Of a DNA stretch of 6,559 nucleotides, positions 1 to 5,228 are shown one piece after another (the stretch's first letter is position 1; every line of letters begins with the position of its first letter). A model generated the notes under the pieces. That model worked only from the letters and a program-made list of their open reading frames with translations. It made no database searches and was not told the DNA's origin. The stretch comes from an uncultured Verrucomicrobiota bacterium (GTDB lineage: Bacteria; Verrucomicrobiota; Kiritimatiellia; RFP12; UBA1067): the NCBI GenBank assembly GCA_946615875.1, contig CAMOIK010000113.1:1-6559 (forward strand), read 5' to 3'. Made by a program: the position numbers and the translations under genes.

Positions 1-2
1 TG

Positions 3-71
3 GACGGCGTCGGCTCCGGCGAGGCCACGTGCAAGAAGCCCGCCCTCTCCTGGCCCGTAGAGGTTAGATGA
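3..71 (+). CDS. C-terminal end of an unidentified protein (partial)
   Basis: The window opens in what looks like the last 22 codons of a rightward gene, ending at TGA 69-71. The residues read DGVGSGEATCKKPALSWPVE followed by VR. The support is base composition: 19 of the 22 codons end in G or C, as in the clear genes of this window, whereas the other two forward frames are less gene-like and stop at 58-60 and 65-67. The fragment is too short to name a family or function. Its stop codon lies inside the left arm of the repeat at 63-146, so the last residues may have been rewritten when that repeat arrived. It converges on yejE. Coding on the minus strand, or no coding at all, cannot be excluded. 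Confidence 0.4.
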   Translation, partial: DGVGSGEATCKKPALSWPVEVR

Positions 72-146
72 TAGGTAGGATAGATGGCAGTGAAAAAGGT
101 AGATGGCAGTGGGACAACCACTGCCATCTACCTTCTATCATCTACC
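63..146. repeat. Palindromic repeat built from TAGATGGCAGTG units
   Basis: The convergent intergenic space is a nested inverted repeat. The inner arms 96-112 and 118-134 (AAGGTAGATGGCAGTGG and its complement) match 17 of 17 around a 5-nt loop. The outer arms 63-74 and 135-146 (GTTAGATGATAG against GGTAGATGATAG) match 11 of 12. The extra 21 nt on the left, 75-95, carry a direct copy of TAGATGGCAGTG (81-92, repeated at 100-111). Related words such as GGCAGTGGGCAGTTGG continue on the minus strand up to the yejE stop. The composition is much less GC-rich than the genes. This looks like a small palindromic dispersed element of the REP/MITE type, but dispersal cannot be shown from one copy. Confidence 0.7.
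93..134 (-). terminator. Intrinsic terminator after yejE (possibly bidirectional)
   Basis: Reading the minus strand after the yejE stop, the transcript meets a perfect 17-bp hairpin (134-118 with 112-96, loop 117-113). A run of five U follows, templated by AAAAA at 93-97, two of which also pair in the stem. The hairpin begins about 34 nt past the stop codon. The stem is only moderately GC-rich but long. On the plus strand it would also stop the gene ending at 71, though only a short T-containing stretch follows on that side. Confidence 0.65.
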
Positions 147-167
147 AACTGCCCACTGCCAACCAAC

Positions 168-1322
168 TTACTCCAGCTTCGATTTCTGGCGGGGGTCGAA
201 AGCGTCGCGCAGTCCTTCGCCGACGAGGACGGTGAGGAACATCACGATGAAGAGCGCGAGCGCCGGGAAGAGGATGAGCCACCACGCCCAGCGGAACTGT
301 TGAGCCTGGTTCATGAGTTCGCCGCAGCTCGGCGTCATCGGCGGCAGGCCGAAGCCCAGGAAGTCGAGTGCGGCCAGCGAGCTTATCGCGCCCATGAGAA
401 GGAACGGGAAGAGCGTGATGAGAGGCGTGAGGGCGTTCGGCAGGATGTGCGAGAAGATGATCCTCGCCGCCGAGAAGCCCTGGCACTTGGCCGCCTCCAC
501 GAACGTCCTGACGCGAAGGCGCAGGAACTCCGCGCGCATGTAGTATGAGACGCCGATCCAGTTGAATATGCCATAGCAGACCAGCAGGATGGTGAAGGAG
601 CGCCCCATGGTGGAGCCGATGAAGATCATGACGTAGAGGAAGGGGACGGCGGACCAGATTTCGGTGAAGCGCTGGCACACGATGTCCGTGGCGCCGCCGA
701 AGTAGCCCTCGATCGCGCCGATGACAAGCCCGATCAGCATCGCCCAGACCGCCAGCACCAGGCCGAAGAGCAGGCCGATCCTCATGCCGTGCACCACGCG
801 GGCATAGACGTCGCGCCCGCCGGAGTCGATGCCGAACGGATGTTCCGCGCACGGGCGGAAGGGGAAGGAGATTTCCGGCGCCGGGAGTTCGCGCGTGACG
901 GCCGCCGGAGGATCCTTCGTGGACAGGAAGAAGCGCGTGTAGCCGTCGCGTCGCGTCGCTTTCACGTCGTAGGTTTCGCCCATCACGGTTTCCAGGCGCG
1001 ACTTGAGGGCGTCGGCGGAGTCGCCGGCGGCGAGCGCCTTGGGCACGGCTGCGGCCTCCGGCCCCTCGTAGCCGTACACCTCGCCGGCGTCGGAGACGTT
1101 GAAGCGTATGGTCTGCACGTCGTATGCGGTCTCGACGACCGGCTTGCGGTATTTTTCGAGCGTGGCAGTATCGACCACGGCGCGCGGATTGCAGGGGCAT
1201 ACCAGCTCGGCGGCCATGCAGAACGCGAAGATGGCTCCGAGAGCGATGAGCGACCACCAGGCGCGGCGTATGCGCTTGAACGCCCGCCAGCGCTTCTGTG
1301 CCAATGGAGAAAGCTTGAACAT
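168..1322 (-). CDS. yejE: Yej/Opp-type peptide ABC transporter permease, YejE family
   Basis: This 384-residue inner-membrane subunit belongs to a peptide importer of the Yej/OppC type, which in E. coli takes up small peptides and microcin C. A first membrane helix lies at about residues 22-42. A long periplasmic loop follows at about 43-160, then the conserved entry HPFGIDSGGRDVYARVVHGM (161-180) and several further helices. The cytoplasmic EAA loop that docks the ATPase, EAAKCQGFSAARIIFSHILPN-like, covers about 276-296. Near the C-terminus come LDFLGFGLP (319-327) and GEGLRDAFDP (368-377), both close to E. coli YejE as I recall it. The protein is some 40 residues longer than E. coli YejE (about 341), mostly in the periplasmic loop, whose sequence looks unrelated. 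It is the second gene after yejB, 27 nt downstream. No clear Shine-Dalgarno precedes the ATG; the spacer is C-rich, so translation may be coupled to yejB. The family call is secure, the substrate is not. Confidence 0.92.
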   Translation of the reverse strand: MFKLSPLAQKRWRAFKRIRRAWWSLIALGAIFAFCMAAELVCPCNPRAVVDTATLEKYRKPVVETAYDVQTIRFNVSDAGEVYGYEGPEAAAVPKALAAGDSADALKSRLETVMGETYDVKATRRDGYTRFFLSTKDPPAAVTRELPAPEISFPFRPCAEHPFGIDSGGRDVYARVVHGMRIGLLFGLVLAVWAMLIGLVIGAIEGYFGGATDIVCQRFTEIWSAVPFLYVMIFIGSTMGRSFTILLVCYGIFNWIGVSYYMRAEFLRLRVRTFVEAAKCQGFSAARIIFSHILPNALTPLITLFPFLLMGAISSLAALDFLGFGLPPMTPSCGELMNQAQQFRWAWWLILFPALALFIVMFLTVLVGEGLRDAFDPRQKSKLE

Positions 1323-1349
1323 GGGAGAGATGGGGTTGTGGGGTGGTGA

Positions 1350-2402
1350 CTACTTCTTGGAGAAATCGATGCGCGGATCGATGACCATGTAAAGGACGTC
1401 GGAGATGAGGTTGCCGACAAGCTGGAAGCTGGCGGTGAGCGCGAGAAGTGCGAGGAACACGGCGTAGTCGCGGCCTATCAGAGCGTCCCACGAGAGCCTG
1501 CCCATGCCGGGTATTTCGAAGATGGTCTCGATCACGATGGAACCGGCGAAGAGCAGCGAGATCATGGAGCCGAAGCCCGTGGCGATCGGGATGAGCGCGT
1601 TGCGGAATGCGTGGAGCCATATGGCGCGGCTGCGCGAGCCGCCCTTGGCGATCACGGTGCGCACGTAGTCTGCCGAAATCTGGTCGAGCAGGGAGTTCTT
1701 CATGAGGAGCGTGAGCATGGCGAAGCCGCCGGCCACGTAGCAGGCGATGGGCAGGGCCATGTGCCAGGCGCGGTCGCGCAGCGTCGTCCAGAAGCCCGCC
1801 GGGCCGTCGAAGTCGGATGCGATGCCGCCCAGCGGGAACACGTCCCACAGGCCATCGACCGTGCCGCAGAAGAACATCTTGAGCATCATCGCCAGCGCGA
1901 ACGACGGGATGGCGTATGCGACGAAGACCACCACGCTGGATGCGGCGTCGAACGGCTGGCGGTGCTTGAGCGCCTTGGCGATCCCGAGCGGTATGCATAT
2001 GAGGTAGGTGAGGAGGAAGGAGGCGAGGCCGAACCACACCGAGACGGGGATGCGGGATTTGATGAGCTGCCACGCCGTCTTGTTGGGGTAGTCGTAGCTG
2101 GGCAGCTTCATGCCCATGCGGTTGGCGACCATCCAGTCCCAGTATTGCCTGTAGATGGGTTTGTCGAAGCCGAATTGCGCCTCCAGTTCCTTGCGATACT
2201 TTTCGCTGACGTGCGCCGCCCCTGCGCCGCCGCCGGCCTCGCCCGCGCCGCCTTGCGCAGCCATTCCTTTGAGGCGCATCATGCGCATCTCGACCGGTCC
2301 GCCGGGCAGGAAGCGCGTCAGCGTGAAGCAGACGATCGTTATTCCTATGAAAGTCGGCACCACCAGCATAAGACGCCGCGCCAGATATGCAAGCCTGTCC
2401 AT
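1350..2402 (-). CDS. yejB: Yej/Opp-type peptide ABC transporter permease, YejB family
   Basis: This 350-residue membrane subunit is the partner of YejE and forms the other half of the translocation channel. The N-terminus shows the usual permease start (YLARRLMLVVPTFIGITIVC, 6-25, first helix) followed by FLPGGPVE (31-38). A Gly/Ala-rich linker sits at about 48-63. The family feature FGFDKPIYRQYWDWM (77-91) and five further predicted helices follow. The cytoplasmic EAA-type loop is at about 245-273 (DYVRTVIAKGGSRSRAIWLH onward). The end, YMVIDPRIDF (338-347), is nearly the same as in E. coli YejB. The start at 2402 is preceded by AGGGA about 11 nt upstream, a modest ribosome site. It is the first gene of the leftward operon and begins about 40 nt from the promoter at 2442-2459. 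Neither yejA (binding protein) nor yejF (ATPase) accompanies it, so the importer must be completed from elsewhere. Confidence 0.93.
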   Translation of the reverse strand: MDRLAYLARRLMLVVPTFIGITIVCFTLTRFLPGGPVEMRMMRLKGMAAQGGAGEAGGGAGAAHVSEKYRKELEAQFGFDKPIYRQYWDWMVANRMGMKLPSYDYPNKTAWQLIKSRIPVSVWFGLASFLLTYLICIPLGIAKALKHRQPFDAASSVVVFVAYAIPSFALAMMLKMFFCGTVDGLWDVFPLGGIASDFDGPAGFWTTLRDRAWHMALPIACYVAGGFAMLTLLMKNSLLDQISADYVRTVIAKGGSRSRAIWLHAFRNALIPIATGFGSMISLLFAGSIVIETIFEIPGMGRLSWDALIGRDYAVFLALLALTASFQLVGNLISDVLYMVIDPRIDFSKK

Positions 2403-2441
2403 CTATTGTCGTTTCCCTGTTGTCGTTCGGTTCGGGCGCGT

Positions 2442-2459
2442 ATTATACCATATTTTCCG
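2442..2459 (-). promoter_or_regulatory. Extended -10 promoter for yejBE
   Basis: On the minus strand this site reads CGGAAAATATGGTATAAT. It ends in a perfect TATAAT (2447-2442) with the TG-N extension just upstream. No TTGACA-like box is found 17 bp further up (AACATG). Transcription would start near 2436, giving a leader of roughly 33 nt to the yejB ATG. The same 18 bases occur, facing the other way, at 2622-2639. Confidence 0.78.
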
Positions 2460-2501
2460 TCTTCCATGTTGCCCCTCCCGCGATGCGGGGCGGCGGGCTG
2501 A

Positions 2502-2533
2502 CTTGCCAAAGTCCATATATTGACTTTGGGAAG
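2502..2533. promoter_or_regulatory. Large imperfect palindrome, probable operator
   Basis: The arms CTTgCCAAAGTC (2502-2513) and GACTTTGGgAAG (2522-2533) are complementary except for the lower-case base in each arm. They flank a centre containing the self-complementary ATATAT (2515-2520), with one mismatched pair beside it. In all, 28 of 32 positions obey the dyad, and the core arms CCAAAGTC/GACTTTGG are perfect. The site lies upstream of both divergent promoters, outside the predicted transcripts, so it is more likely a DNA site for a dimeric regulator than a terminator. No regulator gene is in the window, and its identity is unknown. Confidence 0.6.
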
Positions 2534-2534
2534 C

Positions 2535-2546
2535 CGCATCCATGCG
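2535..2546. promoter_or_regulatory. Short dyad midway between the divergent promoters
   Basis: CGCAT-CC-ATGCG is a 12-bp dyad whose centre (2540.5) is exactly equidistant from the two TATAAT boxes (2442-2447 and 2634-2639). It starts two bases after the larger palindrome ends. Five-base arms are common by chance in GC-rich DNA, so this is only a candidate regulator site. Confidence 0.25.
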
Positions 2547-2621
2547 ACGGCGAGGCGCCAGGCGCGTGAAACGGCCGACATGCCGTCTGCCGACGCATTC
2601 TCTCTCCTTCCCCACCGATGG

Positions 2622-2639
2622 CGGAAAATATGGTATAAT
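2622..2639 (+). promoter_or_regulatory. Extended -10 promoter for the cdsA operon
   Basis: CGGAAAATATGGTATAAT ends in a perfect TATAAT (2634-2639) with TG-N just upstream and no recognisable -35 (CCCACC at the expected place). Transcription would start near 2646, leaving about 54 nt of leader before the cdsA ATG. The leader contains a weak GCGGT/ACCGC inverted repeat (about 2655-2673). All 18 bases match the facing promoter of yejBE, and the following bases are alike too (GCGCG here, ACGCG there). Confidence 0.8.
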
Positions 2640-2699
2640 GCGCGGCGTTGGGTGGCGGTGCCTCCCGATACCGCAAAGCAACGATTTTGGAGCAGGACG

Positions 2700-3461
2700 A
2701 TGAAGATAGTGAAAAGAACCGTGACGGCGTTGACGACGGCGGCGATCGCCGTCTGTGCATTGTTGTATCTGCCTGAGGGCGTGGTCAAGGGGGCGATTAT
2801 CGCGCTGATACTGCTCGTGCAGCTGGAGTTCGGGCAGATGGTCTCCCGCAAACATCCCGTCATGGCATGGGGTGGCGTGGCGGCCGGCGCGGTGTTCCTC
2901 GTCTCCAGGTTCTGCTTCTACGAAAGCTGCCTGCCGCTGATAGTGTTCGCGCTGGCGCTGTCCGCGCTCTTTTCCAAAAGCGAGCGCCCCGTCGGCGCTT
3001 TGGCGACCACCCTCCTTGGCTTCGTGTACGTGCCGATGATGCTGCAGTATCTGATCATGATCCCCGCGAAGACATCCATGGCGATGCTGCTGTACGTGAT
3101 CGCGATCGTAAAGGTGTCCGACATGGGCGGTTTTGCGTTCGGCATGGCGTTCGGCCGGCACAAGATGTGCCCGGCCATTTCGCCCGGCAAGAGTTGGGAA
3201 GGGCTGGCCGGAAGCGTCTTCGCGGCGTGCCTGGTCTCGTGCCTGTTCATCCCGCTGACGAAGTTCGCCGTCCCCAAGGCGCTGGCGTTCGGCGCGGCGG
3301 CGGCGGTGGTCGGCACGCTCGGCGATCTGGTGGAGAGCCGGATGAAGCGCGAATGCGGCGTCAAGGATTCCGCTACGTTCATGCCCGCCGGGCTCGGCGG
3401 CTTCCTCGATATGTTCGACTCGCTTGTCTTCGCCCCGGCCGTCCTGTATCCGTTTCTTTGA
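2700..3461 (+). CDS. cdsA: Phosphatidate cytidylyltransferase (CDP-diacylglycerol synthase)
   Basis: The enzyme converts phosphatidic acid and CTP to CDP-diacylglycerol and pyrophosphate in the inner membrane, the branch point for phosphatidylglycerol, cardiolipin and phosphatidylethanolamine. The 253 residues are almost all hydrophobic helices. Family motifs are clear in the C-terminal half: VSDMGGFAFGMAFGRHK (139-155), ISPGKSWEG (160-168), GDLVESRMKRECGVKD (208-223) and GGFLDMFDS (233-241). The acidic residues D209, D223, D237 and D240 match the metal/catalytic region of the family. The classical signature continues P-x-H-G-G-x-x-D-R, but here the stretch reads MPAGLGGFLDMFD: no histidine, one extra residue and Met for Arg. 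Non-proteobacterial relatives also vary here, so activity is still expected. The ATG at 2700 was chosen over an upstream in-frame ATG at 2520 because the promoter at 2622-2639 lies between them and GGAGCAGGA sits just upstream. It is first in the operon. The usual cdsA neighbours (uppS, dxr, rseP) are absent. Confidence 0.88.
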   Translation: MKIVKRTVTALTTAAIAVCALLYLPEGVVKGAIIALILLVQLEFGQMVSRKHPVMAWGGVAAGAVFLVSRFCFYESCLPLIVFALALSALFSKSERPVGALATTLLGFVYVPMMLQYLIMIPAKTSMAMLLYVIAIVKVSDMGGFAFGMAFGRHKMCPAISPGKSWEGLAGSVFAACLVSCLFIPLTKFAVPKALAFGAAAAVVGTLGDLVESRMKRECGVKDSATFMPAGLGGFLDMFDSLVFAPAVLYPFL

Positions 3462-3498
3462 AATGGGCGATGGGTTTGAAGGACTTTGGAGGTATTAA

Positions 3499-3513
3499 AG
3501 GAAGGAGAAGGGG
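3499..3513 (+). promoter_or_regulatory. Purine-rich ribosome binding site deciding the GH2 start
   Basis: An unbroken purine stretch containing AAGGAGAAGG ends just before the ATG at 3515. It favours this start over the in-frame ATG at 3470, which would add 15 charged residues in front of the signal peptide and has only weak ribosome-site sequence before it. Confidence 0.65.
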
Positions 3514-3514
3514 A

Positions 3515-5173
3515 ATGGGCGGTGTTCGCAAAGAGTGGCTGGCGGCGTTTGCCGCGCTTGTTTTGCTCCATGTCCCGGGCGGGATTTTCGCGGACGTCGG
3601 GCTCGACGGCAGCTGGGCTTTCCGCTTCGAGGAGGGCAAACCGCTGGAAGAGGCGGCGGACGCGGCGTTCGCCGCGTCCGATACGATGGTGGTGCCGGGC
3701 TGCTACGACATGATGCCGAAATGGTACATGAAGCGCGGCACTGGGCTCTACCGCCGCACGTTCACGCTGGATGCGCCGATGAAGGACGCCGTGCTGGTCG
3801 TGGACGGGATGGGAGTGCGCGCGAAATTCGAGCTGGACGGGAAGGACCTCGGCGTCCATCCGTTCCCCTACGCCCGGCTGGAGATACCTGCCGGCGCGCT
3901 CTCCGCCGGCGAGCATACGCTGTTCGCCGCGGTCGATAACATCCTGTCGTGGCCGAGGGTCAAGTTGGCGCGGCCATACTATGACTTCTACTTCTATGGC
4001 GGGTTCTACCACGGCGTGAAGCTCGTCGAGCGCGAGCCGAAGGTGTTCGTGCGCACCCTCGACTACCGGACCGGCAAGGTGGAGGTCGAAATAGAGGGCG
4101 AGGGGAAAGAGGTGCGCACGATCCCAGACTTCAAGCTGTGGAGCCCCGACGAGCCAAACCTCACCACTATCGAGGTCGCCGGACGCAAAGTGCGCTTCGG
4201 CATCCGCCAGATAGAGGCGAAGGACGGCAAAATCTACCTGAACGGCAAGGAACTGTTCCTGAAGGGCTTCAACCGCCACGAGTCGGACTGGCTGAACGGC
4301 GCGGCGACGGGCGAGGCGGCCATGCTGCAGGATATCCAGCGCCTCAAGGCCCTGGGCGGGAATTTCGTGCGCGGGGCGCACTATCCGCAGTGCGAGCGCT
4401 TCCTGGATCTCTGCGACGAAAACGGCCTGCTGGTCTGGGAGGAGTCGCTTGGGTGGGGCAACGGGCAGAGCTACGTGAACTGCGATTTCCCGCCGGACGA
4501 ATTGGCGGACGAGGAGTTCTGCGAGATGCAGGTGCGGCAGACCCGCGACATGGTGAGGACGAGCTTCAACCACCCCTCCGTCGTGATCTACGGCTTCCTC
4601 AACGAGTGCTCCAGCGGCAAACCGGCGTGCAAGACGCTGGTGGACAGGCTGGTCGCCGCGATACGCGCGGAAAACACAGGGCGGCTGGTGTCGTTCGCCT
4701 GCAACGTCGGCGGCCGCGACATCTGCAACGAAAGCACCGACATCGTGGCGATAAACGCCTACCCTGGCACGATACCGATGCAGCCCGGCACGAAGGAGGA
4801 GCTCGCGAACGCCGTGCGAACGACGTTCAACGGCCTTGTCGCCACGTTCCGCAAGCGCTATCCGGACAAGCCCATCATGGTTTCGGAGTCTGGATGCGGC
4901 GCGGTGTTCGGCCGCCGCGGCGAATTCGCGTCGCCGAATACCGAGGAATTCCAGGCGGAATATCTCGAGGACATCTTCGAGACGCTTTGGGACAACCCGG
5001 ACGTCTGCGGCTTCGCCATTTGGCAGATGAACGACGGCCGCACCCGCGAACGCTTCGGAGGCAAGGCCGTCTCCGCCATGTTCGGCGGCTCGGTCTCCGG
5101 CGTGTTCGACCGTCTGCGCCGCCCGAAACTGGCGGCCGATGTCGTGCGCAGGTTTTTCTCGCGCAAGCCCTGA
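3515..5173 (+). CDS. Secreted glycoside hydrolase family 2 (beta-galactosidase/glucuronidase-like)
   Basis: This retaining beta-glycosidase has 552 residues and a Sec signal peptide (LAAFAALVLL core, likely cleavage after A26), so it is exported. The order is as in GH2: a sugar-binding jelly roll at about 28-172 (GTGLYRRTF, 75-83), a very short Ig-like linker at about 173-228, then the TIM barrel from FGIRQIEAKDGKIYLNGKEL to the end. Barrel marks include GFNRHESD (251-258), NFVRGAHYP (283-291) and DENGLLVWEE (301-310). NHPSVVIYGFLNE (352-364) gives the acid/base E364, and PIMVSESG (453-460) the nucleophile E458. At 552 residues it is shorter than E. coli UidA (603) and far shorter than LacZ. 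Near the C-terminus GGSVSGVFDR aligns with the UidA region holding the glucuronate-binding N-x-K, with S526 and S528 in those places, so it is probably not a glucuronidase. The substrate is unknown; a beta-galactoside or similar is possible. Eleven cysteines are unusual for an exported enzyme. It lies 53 nt after cdsA and 55 nt before the phosphoesterase. Confidence 0.9.
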   Translation: MGGVRKEWLAAFAALVLLHVPGGIFADVGLDGSWAFRFEEGKPLEEAADAAFAASDTMVVPGCYDMMPKWYMKRGTGLYRRTFTLDAPMKDAVLVVDGMGVRAKFELDGKDLGVHPFPYARLEIPAGALSAGEHTLFAAVDNILSWPRVKLARPYYDFYFYGGFYHGVKLVEREPKVFVRTLDYRTGKVEVEIEGEGKEVRTIPDFKLWSPDEPNLTTIEVAGRKVRFGIRQIEAKDGKIYLNGKELFLKGFNRHESDWLNGAATGEAAMLQDIQRLKALGGNFVRGAHYPQCERFLDLCDENGLLVWEESLGWGNGQSYVNCDFPPDELADEEFCEMQVRQTRDMVRTSFNHPSVVIYGFLNECSSGKPACKTLVDRLVAAIRAENTGRLVSFACNVGGRDICNESTDIVAINAYPGTIPMQPGTKEELANAVRTTFNGLVATFRKRYPDKPIMVSESGCGAVFGRRGEFASPNTEEFQAEYLEDIFETLWDNPDVCGFAIWQMNDGRTRERFGGKAVSAMFGGSVSGVFDRLRRPKLAADVVRRFFSRKP

Positions 5174-5228
5174 GCGGGGAGTTTCTCGCAGGCGGGAAGG
5201 AAGCAAGACAAGGAAAGGATGGCTTGAC

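Noticed and set aside
142..2073. Long open frame of 643 codons on the minus strand overlapping yejE and yejB
   Set aside because: It is Arg/His/Pro-rich and without domains, and it overlaps two well-recognised permeases; it is a shadow caused by high GC.
2471..2491. CCCGC-GAT-GCGGG hairpin as a terminator
   Set aside because: It lies upstream of both promoters, has a 3-nt loop and no T run, so it is probably chance in GC-rich sequence.
2520..2548. TTGACT at 2520-2525 as a -35 box
   Set aside because: It is part of the palindrome arm and no -10 sequence lies 16-18 bp downstream (TGCGAC there).
2520..2699. N-terminal extension of cdsA to the ATG at 2520
   Set aside because: The strong promoter at 2622-2639 lies inside this extension, and the added residues are not membrane-like or family-like.
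2867..3514. N-terminal extension of the GH2 gene into cdsA
   Set aside because: The frame is open across cdsA but would bury the signal peptide; the purine-rich ribosome site and ATG at 3515 explain the start.
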